NCBI GenBank assembly: GCA_033239005.1
Contig: BSQZ01000070.1
Location: 1,133,617 to 1,197,616, forward strand
DNA from: Lamellibrachia satsuma
Lineage: Eukaryota > Annelida > Polychaeta > Sabellida > Siboglinidae
Direction of reading: 5' to 3'
DNA length: 64,000 nt
The notes under the pieces are model-generated. The model saw only the letters and a program-made list of their open reading frames with translations, ran no database searches and was not told the origin of the DNA. Position numbers and translations under genes: made by a program. Positions 11,723 to 24,621 of this stretch are shown one piece after another (position 1 is the stretch's first letter; each line of letters starts with the position of its first letter).

Positions 11723-14409
11723 TTACAAGTCGAAACGTTTCGGTTGCTGTCTGACTCGTGTTGAACGACGTAGTTCAAACTCCGGCTCGGGCGGTGTGCG
11801 GTCGGTTGGATGAGCTGGCCTATACGGCGCCGGCGTCGACGGCGCTGTCGGAGTCGATGTCCTGTTCTCCGCCTCGGACGGCTCCGGCTCGATCGTTCGC
11901 TGTCGCGGCTCCTCCACGTAAATGGGAAGCTCTCGAACCACTTGACTGCTCGACAGTCTACTTTGTAGCTGGTCGATGTGGCGTCTGGCGATCGTGCCGT
12001 CTTCAAGACGTACGGTGTATGATACCGGACCCGTCTGTGTGACAACAGTGCCTGGAGTCCAGTTAGTTTTGTTGCCACGATACATCAGCGCGTATACCAG
12101 GTCACCAGGTTGATATTGTCGTGCCTGTGTGTGTTGGTCGTGTCTCTCTTTCTGTGTTGTCTGTTTGCTGATCGCTCTGCCGGACACGTCAGGTATTATC
12201 CGATCCAACCTCGTCCTCAGTTTTCGCCCAGTCAGCAGTTCTGCTGGTGATACGCCTGTTGTGGTGTGTGGCGTGATTCTGTAGTCGAGTAAGAAGTGAG
12301 TGATTCGTGTCTCGAGATCACCTTGTAGGCGTTGTACCCCTCCCTTGAGGATGCCCACGGCCCTCTCGGCGAGGCCGTTCGTTGCTGGGTGATGGGGCGC
12401 GCTGGTTACGTGTTTTATACCATTGCGTCGGCAGAAACTCTGGAACTCTTCACTGACGAAGCCTGTAGCGTTGTCACTCACGATGACATCCGGTATGCCA
12501 TGTGAACTGAAGATCCATTTGAGTTTGCTGATCGTGATGGCTGATGTAGACCCAGAAGTCGTGTAGGCTTCAATCCACTTGGAATGCGCATCTATGACCA
12601 CTAGGATCATCTTTCCCATAAACGGTCCGGCATAGTCGATGTGACCACGGTCTGTCAGGGAATGACCATGGCTGCAGTGGAGCTTCTGTAGGCTTACGGC
12701 GGATTCGCCTGCACATGTCGCACAAGTTGACTGTTCTTTCAATGTCACTGTCAATGCCGGGCCACCAAATGAAACTGCGGCCCAAGGCTTTCATACGCAC
12801 TATGCCTGAATGTGCGTTGTGTAACTCCTCCAGCATCGCATTGCGGTAGCGACTGGGAATGACTACACGTGCGACCCACATGAGACAACCATTAGTGATG
12901 CTGAGCTCGGTCCTCCGTTTATGGTAGGGCTTCAGTAGATCATTGTCCTCGTGTTGTGGGAAACCATCTCTCGCTCTCGTGAAGACTTGAGAGAGTATCG
13001 CGTCACGCATCGTCTCATTGCGAATGTCGCTAGACGTCACAGGCGACATGTCCATATACTGCATTGCTAGTATAGTCTCTCCTGGCACCGGCACGTGTGT
13101 CGGTGCGCCACCTAGCGGGAGGCGGCTCAGTGCGTCGGCCTGGGGTATATTCGACCCCGGCCTGTGGACGATCTGGTACTCATAGGCTGCCAATGTCAAA
13201 GCCCATCGCTGCATACGAGGAGATAGCATTTGCGGTACTGCTTTCTGCTCTCCAAAAAGACCCAGAAGTGGTTTGTGGTCCGTCACGATCAAGAATGGTC
13301 GACCCCACAGGTACTGGTGAAACTTGGTTAGCCCTGCGATGACAGCTAGCCCTTCCTTGTCAATTTGCGCGTAGTTTTTCTCAGCTCCCCGTACGGCGAT
13401 GCGTCACAGGTAAGCACGAGTGGCTTAGAGGAGTCGAAGTGAGTCATTACCTGAGGTGTACTCAGCATCTCCTTCGTCTGCGCGAAAGCGTCCTGTTGAG
13501 CCTTGCTCCAACGCCATCTCGTCTCTTTCCTCAATAGCTGGTGCAGTGGTGCCAGAACTGTCGAGAGGTTGGACACAAACCTACCATAGTGGTTTACCAT
13601 ACCCAGATACGACCGAAGCTCTGCCACGTTAACAGGAGCGGGAGCGTCTCCAACGGCCACGAGTGCGTGTCCCGATGGATGAATGCCCAAGGCGTCTATG
13701 CGATGGCCCAGGTATTCAACCTCCTCGACCATGAAGTGACATTTTTGTCTCTTCAAGCAGAAACCTGCGCTCATCAGGCGTTCCATCACCAGATCCAGTG
13801 TCTGCAAGTGTTCTTCGTCAGTCCTTCCAGTTACAAGCACGTCATCGAGATACACCATAGTGTTTTTGATGCCCTTGAGTAAAGAGTCCATCACTCGCTG
13901 ATAAATGCCCGGTGCTGAGGATACTCCGTAGGGAAGGCGTTTATAAGTACATAGCCCCCTAGGAGTGTTGATCGTTACATACTTGCGACTTTCGGGATGT
14001 AACTTGATTTGTTCATAGGCGTGGCGCATATCGAGTTTCGTGTAGGATGTGCCATTGCCAAGTTGTGCGTACAAATCTTCTATTCTTGGAATGGGATACC
14101 TGTCCAGCTTCGCTGGAAGTGTGTGACATTCTCCCTTTTTGCCTTCGACCTTCACGTCCACGATGCCCTTGATCTTCACGCACTGCCCGGTGTATGTACG
14201 CAAGGTGTCATGTGAATGCTCCAAGTGTGGACGTGGTCGCGTCCAGTGTCGACGCCACGTCTCTTCACTGACGACGGATAGGGTAGCTCCTGTGTCGACC
14301 TCCATCTGTAACATCTGTCCATCAACACTGAGTGAGGTAACAATCGGGTCAGGGCGTGGCCCCTTCACTGTGTACAGATTCTCTTCTCGCCCCGTTGCTC
14401 TCATATGAT
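11723..14409 (-). pseudogene. Gypsy Pol: protease, RT, RNase H, integrase, with internal deletions
   Basis: Reading right to left on the minus strand, the protease active site VDTGATLS lies near 14300. RT follows from about 14110 (LDRYPIPRIEDL, LPYGVSSAPG, and YLDD near 13850). RNase H begins with LTCDASPYG near 13400, and the integrase has an H2C2 finger (NAHSG...CDMC) near 12800-12730. Integrase core residues are D in DYAGPF near 12630, D in SDNATG near 12475, and E in NGLAERAVGI near 12370. The frame ends at 11723 with a basic tail. The protease C-terminus and RT fingers are missing at about 14110 (order 140 residues). About 25 residues are lost near 13392 with a frame change, and another frame change lies near 12645. 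Confidence 0.9.
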
Positions 14410-15194
14410 GGGTGTGATTCCTCGGCTTGTATTTCTTTGAGAAACAGTTGCTCTCGATGTGGCCTATCTTCTTGCAGAAACGACACTCAGTGTCTCTGAA
14501 ACGACACTCGCTTGGCAGATGTGTCGTCTTGCCACACCTGTAACATGCTTTCAACTGCGTATGAGTGGGAGTCCCTTTTTTTACTTTGTGACTACACTGT
14601 TTACGCGTGGAGACCTTGTCTGCGTCGGCGTAATACACAGTAGTGTCCATAGTGTGGAGCTGTGCCGCGTTTGTGGCAGCTGACTCCATAGCTAGAGCTA
14701 ACTGAAAAGCTTGATCAAAACTCAAGTCCGACTCCCCCAGTGTCTGCCACACCACACACTAACCTGTCCCGTAGGTTTTCCTCCAAGATTAATTTTTCAG
14801 TTAAATTAACCCCTGTGCTTGTCTTGCCAAAATCACTGTTACGTGCTAACCCTTTTAACTCTGCCACAAAGTCTTTGACACTTTGGCCCTGTTTGCGGTA
14901 TGCTGAATAGAAATGATATCGCTGTAATATGGCGTTTGGTTTGGGTTCAAAATGAGAAGAAAGTAAATCGCACAGTTCTTTGTATGTCAACTCAGCTGGC
15001 CTATGTGGCGCTGTCAAACTGCGCAAATTAGTGTAAGTGCCAGTGCCTATGACCGAAAGCAAAATAGCCCGCTGCTTATTGACAGCGTTAGTGTCAGCTG
15101 AAATGTCATTGGCTTCGAAATAAAAACCCAGCCTGCCCATGTAGGACGACCAGTCCTTTCCCGAAAATTCGGGCAAAGTTCCGTGTACAGCCAT
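14410..15194 (-). pseudogene. Gypsy Gag with two zinc knuckles, frameshifted
   Basis: The frame starts at ATG 15194 (MAVHGTLPEF), a better start than the upstream ATGs that precede the element-specific sequence. It runs through the capsid-like YRKQGQSVKDFVAELKGLA segment to about 14755, where a small deletion changes frame. It then continues in the next frame with GESDLSFDQAF. Two knuckles follow near 14540-14470: CYRCGKTTHLPSEC and CRFCKKIGHIESNC. The protein would package element RNA. The frameshift near 14750 breaks it. Confidence 0.85.
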
Positions 15195-15234
15195 AGTAAC
15201 AGCGAAGCACAACACATGCATGAGAGTGAACATT

Positions 15235-15482
15235 TGAGAAAAAACCTGAAATTTTTCAAGAGTCTCTAAAGGGGTGCTGGGGAGAGGACAAGAGTGGCGT
15301 CCCCTCTTGTTGGGTGGGAGGACTTCCCCATAATTTTTATTTATTTTAATATTTTAGACTTAACTTGGATTCTGAGCAATAGTAAATGGAAAATGTTGTA
15401 GATGCAAAAACGACATATTCAGACAATTATTTCATCACCTGCAATAATTACTAATCTGATGTCATTCATTTGTTAGTGATCC
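15235..15482 (-). other. hAT 3' flank between transposase stop and Gypsy gag
   Basis: Non-coding, with a T-rich stretch near 15333-15355. It is probably the hAT subterminal region. I see no intact inverted terminal repeat here. Confidence 0.4.
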
Positions 15483-16514
15483 CTATTGGGCGGAACCAGA
15501 GTTGGCAGCTCTCTTCTTGACCAGTTTCTTCAGAACAGCCCGTTGATGGGCCATTCTAGCTTTCTTAGTTGCCAGCTCAGCTGTCTCCTTAGCTTCGCGC
15601 TTGGTGGTTGCCTTCTTCTTTGACATGTTCAGTTCAACTTTCTTCTCCTCCTTTATCTTTCGTTCCTCTGCAAGTTGGGAGGAGTACATTTTGTATGCAC
15701 CCCTCATGTTATGAACGAGGTGACTATTCACAGGTTCATTCAGGTAGTCATGCTTGTGGAAGTATTGCATAGCATTCTTATTGTTGGCCATGAGCGAGTA
15801 CTTAACAGTCTGGATACTGTTGAATGTACTAACATTCATCCTGGCAGTGGCACTATTCATGATATTAGACATGTGACTAAAACTCCCTTCAACTTGAGGG
15901 CCATGGAAGCAGCTCATCAGTGCTGCCACCAGCTTTGACAAAGATGGGAACTTTCCTGCAGAGAATACAGCAGCCCACCATGAGTCCAGTCTATTGTTTG
16001 TGGCTGCTTGAGGAAGTGCACTGTCTACATGGAATTGGCGAACCCCCATGTCATATGACCTCTGCTCAGCTTCTGTCAGGACATTGGAGACCAAGGTAGG
16101 CAGTGCCAGCATGTACTGCAATGCCTTTGGTTCTCCTCTGACAACAGGATCCAGTGCCGATACATGTTGCAGGAGCTTATTCGTCACAGGCATTTTCAAT
16201 TGCGGGTAGCTGCCACATGCAACATATGCCTTTCTCACTGCCTTCATGAAAGCTACTACAATGGAATCCTGTTTGTTGCACAGTTTTTGTGTACTTAACC
16301 TTACATACACATCTTTGTCGGGCAGCCAGTTGGTTGGTGCTGCAAGGTCAAGCTTGACCAGCCTTCTTGCAGACTGGTCAAGCAGCAAGTCAGGGCGAAT
16401 AAAACATGCGAGAAACTCCTTGAGAAGTGCCAACTGCTCATCACTGACCTTGTGCAGCATTGGTTCTTTTGTCTGGAATAACACCGTGTACCTCTTTAGC
16501 AGTGGAAAGCTACT
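15483..16514 (-). pseudogene. hAT transposase exon 2, C-terminal part
   Basis: This continues the frame after the BEL/Pao insertion and is open from the target site to the stop at 15483-15485. It carries the hAT dimerisation region (SWWAAVFSAGKFPSLSKL, then FHGPQVEGSFSHMSNIMNS near 15900) and ends in a Lys-rich tail. With BEL/Pao and one CTACT copy removed, the two parts join in frame. Confidence 0.8.
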
Positions 16515-17000
16515 TGTAAGTGCTAATAATTGTATATACTGCTAGTGCAGTTGTGTGGTGGCGCCATCTGGCAGATGCATGTGTGCTAAAGAGAATGGGA
16601 AGAGAGATTCCGCTAGGGTATAGCCAGCATCGTGGTTTTTGTGCGCGGCTCGCGTTATATGCGAGAAATACAAAGAATTAGGAGATGACAACTCTGGGAT
16701 CAAGGTAAAGACGTGTATAATGTACTATAGCAAACTGTATGCTATTTTTTGAGTGTATAACATTAATTACATTTGATAAAACATGACTTGTTGGCTAGCT
16801 ATTGTTTTTCTCCGGACTCGACTTCAAATTAGTAGTAATGAGGAGTATTTAATACCTTTATATTGGTAATGTTCATGTTTTCTGCAGTTGTGTTGTATTC
16901 ATGTATACATTATTTTTGCATTTCAGTTTTACGTAAATAAACAGCCACAGTTATGATTGATTTGGAATTAGTGTTCATAGTTGGTGTATGAACCGCTACA
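16515..17000 (+). repeat. BEL/Pao 5' LTR (486 bp)
   Basis: Starts TGTAAGTGCTAATAATTG and ends GAACCGCTACA. It contains a 44-bp segment (near 16840-16885) absent from the right LTR. Confidence 0.95.
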
Positions 17001-17098
17001 GTAAAACTTGACCAGTTGTTGTCGTCATCGGACTGGCAACATCTGCACCTGGAAAATGGACTGAAGAACAAGAGACGTCCACCCAGGATGTTGGCTGC

Positions 17099-17815
17099 GT
17101 GTACGAGAAGCAGGGCAAGCTTCGCTCACCGCCACACGACAAGAATGGCATTGCCAGCATCGACCCTGAAGACAGCGTGTCTCAGGTTAGCCATCTCTCC
17201 CGCACGTCACGTGGCAGTTCCGTGCGCTCCAGCGCCAGCCTCATAAGGTTTCAGGAGGAGCAGCGGCAAACGGAGCTGATGACCCGCGCGGATGCAGTGA
17301 AAGAGCAATACGAATTGGAGATGGCGAGGCGTCAAGTTGAAATGCAGTTTCGCAAAGCTGAGGAAGAGTACAAATTGACTTTATTTGAAATGAAAAATAA
17401 AGAGGAAAGACTTAGGCTGCATACGGAACTAAGTGTCAGTGCAGCAAAACTACAGGCACTGGAGAGATATGAGGAAGCAGAGGAGGTAAAATTGACGCCT
17501 AAGGTCAAGTTCATGGAAGCAACTCATGTTATCCGAGGCAAAATGGGCCTCAGTGTGCCCTCTCATGCTCATACATCTACTCCACATACAGCTGGACATC
17601 TGGCACCGTGCAGTGATGGCGATCTCTCTACGGCAAGTGGTCACATGATCACTCACAGCGAATCGACAAAGGACTGGATGACTCCTGCGTCATCAGGGAC
17701 TCATACAGAGTCTTACTGTCGCACGAGCGCCATTAATCGACCGGCAAATATGACTGAACAGGGCCAAACCTGCGGCTACCCACCAACTGACCATGTCGCA
17801 GATACCAGTGAGTGA
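17099..17815 (+). CDS. BEL/Pao Gag N-terminal coiled-coil ORF
   Basis: A 238-residue open frame. Residues about 60-145 are rich in Glu, Lys, Arg and Leu and read as a long coiled coil (YELEMARRQVEMQFRKAEEE). The rest is Ser/Thr/His-rich. It overlaps the next frame at 17793-17815. BEL/Pao elements usually have one continuous polyprotein, so this split is either a frameshift mutation or a programmed frame change. Sequence alone does not decide. Confidence 0.7.
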   Translation: MYEKQGKLRSPPHDKNGIASIDPEDSVSQVSHLSRTSRGSSVRSSASLIRFQEEQRQTELMTRADAVKEQYELEMARRQVEMQFRKAEEEYKLTLFEMKNKEERLRLHTELSVSAAKLQALERYEEAEEVKLTPKVKFMEATHVIRGKMGLSVPSHAHTSTPHTAGHLAPCSDGDLSTASGHMITHSESTKDWMTPASSGTHTESYCRTSAINRPANMTEQGQTCGYPPTDHVADTSE

Positions 17816-20800
17816 GATATTGGCAAATGTCCTGGACAGTTTGGCAGATAGGCTCTCGAACCGTGAACACTTACCCAAGATGATGCCTGAGAAATTCAAT
17901 GGTGACCTGCTCCAGTACCCATACTGGAATCAGTCGTTCGAGACGATAGTGGAGCAGCACACCAATGTTGTGAGCCAAAGAATGTTTTTCCTTGGAAAGT
18001 GCACCGTCGGGGAAGCACACACGGCCATACAAGGATATCTCGCACTGAACACCGAGGAGGCCTATCATAAGGCTAGGGCCATCCTAAGCAGGCGATATGG
18101 CGACAAGTACACTTTGGCAAAGGAGTGCAAGAGGAAGATAAGAGACTGGCCATTCGTGAAGCATGGTGACGGCAAGGGACTTCGCGAGTTCTCTGACTTC
18201 CTACTGCACTGCAAGACGGCTATGCAGTCAACTAATCACCTGTGCTCGTTGGATTCGGAGGAAGAAATCACAAGGATGTTGGAGAAATTGCCGAAGGACC
18301 TAAATGATCGGTGGAGCCGCATTGTGGACAAATGGCTGAACAGGGAGGACGAGGAAGCACAATGCTACCCTCCTTTCGAGCCATTCTGTGACTTCTTGGA
18401 GCAAGAAGCGCGCATCGCGTGCAACACTGTCTACTTTAAACAGAATAGCACAGAGATGAAAGAGGAGAAAAGGGTTGTAAGAGGTTTTCGCCAGAAGATG
18501 ACGGCGCGTTCATTTTCGACTGATGTTCGAGAAGAGAACCTCTCAGCCTGCAATGAGGTGACTGTCCTCGCCACTGCCCATGCACCGGTGCAGAGCAAGG
18601 ACAGGAGCTGTGTGCTCTGTGGGCGGTCGGACATTTTGGAGTCTTGCGCACAGTTTCAGAAAATGAAACTCGCTGAACGCAAGGTGTTTCTAAGGAAGAA
18701 CGGATTTTGTTACGGGCGTATGGATGGAAGACATCTGTCAAGGACATGCAGCAAGAGAAAGGAATGTCATACCTGTGGCGGCCTCCACCCAACTTTGCTG
18801 CATTATGATACTAGAGAGGAAGGAAAGGAAACCACAGAAGCAGACACCAACGTGACTGCACACTGCACTAAGGCCAGTGCTGCGAGTGTCATATCACACC
18901 AGACTGACATTTTCGATGTGGCAAGCCACTACAACTCGCTGATTGTGCCAGTGATGTTGTATCACAAGGATGCACCAGATGAGTCTATCATGGTGTACGC
19001 ACTGTTAGATGACCAATCCAACTCGACCTTCATCGCCCAACAGACCATGGACAAACTGAAGGCTACTGGACAACCAGTCAAGATAAAGTTGGCGACAATG
19101 TTGGCAGAAGAAACAATCAATAGTGAAGTGGTGCATGGTCTGTCTGTATGTAACGTCAGTGAAGGCACCCCTATTCCTTTGCCGGGAGCTTACTTGAGGG
19201 AATCAATTCCAGCAAACAGGAGCTTGATCCCACGGCCGGAGACAGCTATGCAGTGGTGCCATCTCGCCTCTGTAGCAGAGCAGTTACTTCCATACGAGGA
19301 AAATGTAGAGATTGGACTGCTCATTGGACTGGACTGTCCTCGAGCCATTAAGCCCAGAGAGCTGATACCAGGAACTGGCGATGACCCACGGGCGGTGCGC
19401 ACGTCACTTGGTTGGGGAATTGCTGGCATAGTGGACCCCACTCATTCTCAACTGGTGAGTGTAGCCAATGACAAGCCTTGTCACTTGGCATTTCGCACCC
19501 ACGTTACGGAGATCAGCCCCTTGACAGTGTGCAGTATGTTCGACCTTGACTTCAACGAGAGAAAGTCAGAAGAAAGGATATATGTTGAAGACCGTCGTTT
19601 TCTGAACAAACTCTCCAATGGAATACATAGGAGATCTGATGGACACTTTGAAACGCCATTGCCTTTCAAGGACGATGTCAAACTGCCGAATAACAGAGCA
19701 GTGACACTCAAGAGACTTTCCGGCCTGAAGAGTAAATTTCTACGCGACAGCCAGTACAGGGAGGACTACTCAAGGTTCATGACAGAAATAATCACCCATG
19801 GATATGCGGAACCTGTGCCGGCTGAGGAATTGACCATCGCTGAAGGAAGGACTTGGTACATTCCGCACCACTGAGTGTACCACCCCAAGAAGCCAGGAAA
19901 GATACGAGTGGTTTTTGATTGCAGCGCGGAATATAGGGGTGAGGTACTGAACCGTCACCTACTTCAAGGCCCAGACTTAACTAATAATTTGACTGGCGTG
20001 TTGTGCAGGTTCCGTAAAGAGCCCGTGGCAGTAAGTTGTGACATTGAAAGCATGTATCACCAGGTCGGAGTCAACACGGAAGACAGAAACTTCCTGCGTT
20101 TCTTATGGTGGGACAACTGCAATTTGGACAGTGAACCAAAGGAGTATCGGATGACAGTGCATCTATTCGGTGCAACTTCATCGCCTGGATGTGCAAACTA
20201 CGCACTCAAGGCGACGGCAGACATGTTCGAAAAGGACTGTGGAAAGCTTGCAGCAGACTTTGTCAGGAGCAATTTCTACGTAGATGACGACCTCAAATCT
20301 GTGGCCACACCAGCAGAAGCCCTACAGCTGGTGGAAAGCAGCCACGACATGTGCAAGAAAGGTGGTTTCAACTTGCACAAATACATGTGCAATAGCAAGG
20401 AAGTTCTAGTTGCCATCTCCCCCGAGCTACGAGCCAAGGATGCTCAGAATCTGGATTTGACTTGTGACTCTCTACCCATCGAACGAACTCTTGGCGTACA
20501 ATGATGCTTCGAGTCGGACACGTTCCAGTTTCGTGTTGAAGTGAAGGACAGACCAATTACTCGGCGTGGCATTCTCTCGACGGTTAGCTTGGTGTTTGAC
20601 CCACTTGGCCTGGTTTCTCCTTATGTGCTAAGGGGGAAACAGATCCTACAGGAGCTGGTTCGTGATAGCGGTGAATGGGATAACCCCATTCCTGATGAAA
20701 TGAAGGCACGATGGGAGAGATGGCGTTGTGAACTGCCCTACCTGGCAGACTTCCACATACCCAGATGCTACAAGGACAAAGATGTCGATACTCCAATCAA

Positions 20801-22903
20801 TGTGGAGTTGCACATTTTCTCAGACGCCAGTCTGACAGGTTACGGACAGTGCAGTTATTTGCGGTTGATGGACAGTCACGACAATATATCCTGTGCCCTA
20901 GTAATGGGCAAATCCGGTGTTGGCCCTTCAAGATTTGTGACCATACCGCGTCTCGAGCTGACTGCAGCAGTGTTGTCAGTCAAGGTTGGCAACTTCTTGC
21001 AGAAAGGCCATCACGCACTACTACTGGACGGACAGCAAGGTTGTGCTGGGCTACATAAACAACGAGTCTAGGAGGTTCAACATCTTCGTTGCAAACCGGG
21101 TACAACAGATAAGAAGCAGCACTAAGGTGAGCGCATGGAAGTACGTCGGCACCAGGAAGAACCCAGCTGACATTGCTTCACGCGGCGCAACTGCCAAAGA
21201 GTTACTGGGAGCTACTGACTGGTGGAAGGGACCAGCCTTTCTCTGGTCTGCCACACCGCTGCCATTAACCCATGAGTGCATGCCAGTTAGCCCAGACGAT
21301 CCCGAGGTCAAGAAGATTGTTTTCCGACTGGCATCGCGCCAAGCGTGCCGTGGCTGTATGTCTCAGATTCAGGGACATATTGAAAGCAAGAGTAGTGAAA
21401 GGATCAGTGAATATAGACTCTGACAAAACACTCGGTGCTAAAGGAAAGCGTGGTTACAGACCGGTGGATGTAACAGAATTGCAGCAAGCTGAAAAGGTCA
21501 TCATCATGGCGGTCCAAGCAAAAGCTTTCCCAAGGGAATTCATCACTCTTCGTCAGCTAGGAGCATATGCTGATGACCGGAAGCAGTGTGGAAAGCGAAA
21601 CCTGTCACTCAAGAAGGACAGTTGTCTCTACCGTCTAGATCCATACGTGGGTAGTGACGGCCTGATACGCGTTGGCGGCAGGATACGACGTGCCAATATA
21701 CCCCGTGATTTGGCACACCCTGTTGTCTTACCTAAGGACAGTCATGTGACAAGGTTGGTGATTAGTCATCACCACCAGCATGTTTGTCATTCTGGCCGCG
21801 GGATGACACTCAACGAGATACGAGCCTCTGGCTATTGGATCATAAAGGCAAGGGCTACTGTCACTTCCTATCTGTGGAATTGTGTCAAGTGTAGGAAGAT
21901 GCGTGGCAGGACTGTGACTCAAAAGATGGCCGACCTGCCAGAGGATAGGTTGGAGCCATCGGACCCTTTCACCTATAGTGCTGTGGATTTCTTCGGTCCC
22001 TTTTTTATCAAAGAAGGTCGGAGTGAGAAGAAAAAATGGGGAGTTCTTTTCACGTGCATGGCCAGCCGGGCTGTGCATATCGAGACGGCAAACTCCCTGT
22101 CAACGGATTCATTCATCAATGCCTATCGACGTTTCGTAGGCCGACGTGGACCCGTCAGACAGCTGCGCTCTGACCGCGGTACCAATTTCGTGGGAGCCCG
22201 CTCTGAACTTGAGGCAGCTTTGGCTGAAATGAATGATGGAAAGATCACCGCAGAATTGTTGAAACAAAATTGTGACTGGGTGACCTTCAAGATGAATCCC
22301 CCTCACGCCAGCCATATGGGTGGTGTTTGGGAGCGGATGATCCGATCTGTCAGGAATGTGTTGTCAGCCTTACTCAACGCACATGGCGATCGATTGGATG
22401 ACGAGCAACTGCGCACTCTGATGGTGGAAGCAGAAGCCGTAGTGAACACACGGCCGATTACTTACCCCGACACCACAGTTCCCGACTCTGGGGAGCCCCT
22501 CTCACCGAGTCAGATTTTGACTCTTAAGTCAAGAGTCGTGCTACCACCGCCCGGGATCTTCATGAAGGAAGATCTGTACTGCCGTAAACGTTGGCGTCTG
22601 GTTCAATTCCTAGCCAACCAATTCTGGAACAGGTGGCGCACAGAGTATTTACTGGCTCTGCAAGAAAGATCCAAGTGGAACAAGCAGCATCACAACCTTA
22701 AGAAAGGCGACATTGTCTTGGTAAAGGATGAATGCAACTCGCGTTGTCAGTGGCCTTTGGCGCGAGTCACCCAGATCTACCCAAGCGAAGACGGCTTAGT
22801 TCGCAAGGTCAAGGTGATGATAGGAAGTTCGACATACGATCGTCCAGTACACAAGTTAGTGCTTCTCTATGCACCGGGAAATGCCGACGAGGAGCCCAAT
22901 TAG
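17793..22903 (+). pseudogene. BEL/Pao Gag-Pol polyprotein (protease, RT, RNase H, integrase), broken
   Basis: DUF1759-like Gag (YPYWNQSFETIVEQH) begins near 17915. A CCHC-like region (CYGRMDGRHLSRTC) lies near 18706, and protease with LLDDQSNSTF near 19005. A TGA stop at 19872 interrupts just before the RT (RVVFDCSA). RT motifs are FGATSSPGCANYALK and YVDD near 20278. A second stop TGA lies at 20502-20504. RNase H (FSDASLTGYG near 20820) shifts frame at about 21030, and a further shift at about 21330 leads into integrase: an H2C2 finger near 21770-21900, then D in VDFFGPF, D in SDRGTNF and E in GGVWERM. The DUF5641-like end finishes at 22903. Two nonsense changes and two frameshifts. Confidence 0.9.
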
Positions 22904-23044
22904 TACATGAACTTGTATAATGACATTTGTTTTCGGACACTGAGTCATTTTGTATCGGGTGTGGTGATCATACTTATAATTAACATGTTGAAGTTTTGTG
23001 TGTGAGTTAAATTAGTTAATGGTTAACTAAATTTAGAGGAGCCA

Positions 23045-23486
23045 TGTAAGTGCTAATAATTGTATATACTGCTAGTGCAGTTGTGTGGTGGCGCCATCTG
23101 GCAGATGCATATGTGCTAAAGAGAATGGGAATAGAGATTCCGCTAGGGTATAGCCAGCATCGTGGTTTTTGTGCGCGGCTCGCGTTATATGTGAGAAATA
23201 CAAAGAATTAGGAGATGACAACTCTGGAATCAAGGTAAACACGTGTATAATGTACTATAGCAAACTGTATGCTATTTTTTGAGTGTATAACATTAATTAC
23301 ATTTGATAAAACATGACTTGTTGGCTAGCTATTGTTTTTTCCCCGGACTCGACTTCAAATTAGAAGTAATGAGTTGTGTTGTATTCATGTATACATTATT
23401 TTTGCATTTCAGTTTTACGTAAATAACCAGCCACAGCTATGATTGATTTGGAATTAGTGTTCATAGTTGGTGTATGAACCGCTACA
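23045..23486 (+). repeat. BEL/Pao 3' LTR (442 bp)
   Basis: Same termini as the left LTR. It is preceded by the purine-rich TTTAGAGGAGCCA (about 23032-23044), the likely polypurine tract. Confidence 0.95.
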
Positions 23487-23491
23487 CTACT

Positions 23492-24621
23492 AGAATAGAA
23501 GTGCAGCACAAGCATCATTCGCTTTCGCTCATGGAACAATCGCTGGGTGATCTTCCTCTTTCTGTCTTTACCCTGTGTCGTCATTTTCTTTCGTCTTAGT
23601 TGGCCCTGAATGTCTCGAACTCTGTCTTTCACCTCTTGACTGAGATTTAACCGAGCATAAATCTCCACACAGTGTCGCAAGAAAGTAACTCTATCATCAC
23701 CAGTGAGGAAGGCATAGTAGAATAATGTGTAAGCATCCATCAGTCGAAGGGCATCCATGGACACATCATACACAGTCAGCCACCTTGTCGGAACATAACG
23801 CTCAGGCATTGTGTAACCAATACCTAGGAAGAAGCAGATCTCTCGTAATGCCTCAACCAAATCTGGAGAGCAATGAAAATCTGTGTGAATGCACCAGAAC
23901 ATCTGCTCCACAAACTTGCCGAACTTTTCACTTATTTTCTTGGACGCATTATGAGCGTGATGACATGAATCACCATCGATGTCCAGCAAGTGTGGGGCAT
24001 TACTGGACCTCACCCGCATTTCAAACCCAGACTTGGACCCTCGCATGACATTGCAGGAGTCCATGAGTATTGACATCAGATTTGTCCAAGGCAGTTATTT
24101 TTCTTTAAACACTTGTACAAGTTCTTCATGGATGGTTTCACTGTTTGCCTTGATAACACCTGCTGAATGCAGATGTCTCACAACAACTTTGTTATCCTCG
24201 GGGGAAAAGTAACTCACTAAGAAAGATAGCACTTTCTTTGAAGACTTTGATGTGGCTTCATCAATGTTAAGTGAGAAGTAGTTCCTTCTAAGATTTACAG
24301 CCAGTTCATCTGCAAATGTCTTCCCAACATCAAATTGCATCTTATATGAAGCTGATGTTCTGTCTATGTTCAACTCTGCTAAGGCTTCACTGTCTTTGGC
24401 CTAGGATTTGGCTAGCTGAAATAAATCTGGTGCATCTGTAAAATTTAGATTTGTCTCTGCTAGGAAACGAAGCACCATTGCTTCATTGTTGGCAACACGG
24501 TATTTTACAAGGATCCGCAATTTGGGCTGAGGTGCACACTTGGCTAGTGAAGAACGGAACATGGGGTGTATGCTGTATGGCAGATCATTTGTTGCAACTC
24601 CGTCACCACTTTCTTCAGCTA
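23492..24621 (-). pseudogene. hAT transposase exon 2, N-terminal and central part
   Basis: The acceptor TTTTTAG/CTGAAG sits at 24622/24621. The frame shows NIDEATSKSSKKVLSFLVSY, the first catalytic-Asp region of hAT transposases, near 24270. Next come DSCNVMRGSKSG near 24050 and a CHHAHNA motif near 23960. Two in-frame stops, at 24401-24403 and 24095-24097, inactivate it. The frame runs straight into the BEL/Pao target site (CTACT, 23487-23491). Confidence 0.8.

Larger units (their letters stand above)
16515..23486 (+). mobile_element. BEL/Pao LTR retrotransposon inserted in the hAT gene
   Basis: 6,972 bp with LTRs at 16515-17000 and 23045-23486, flanked by CTACT on both sides (16510-16514 and 23487-23491). 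Pao-type domains appear in order: coiled-coil and DUF1759-like Gag, CCHC, DUF1758-like aspartic protease, RT, RNase H, integrase, and a DUF5641-like C-terminus. By eye the LTRs differ at about 8 positions plus a 44-bp deletion in the right LTR, so the insertion is fairly recent. Stops and frameshifts in pol make it defective. Confidence 0.95.

Noticed and set aside
13541..13882. Plus-strand frames across the Gypsy pol (13097, 13541, 14009, 14139)
   Set aside because: They are shadows of the minus-strand pol, which has clear RT and integrase motifs.
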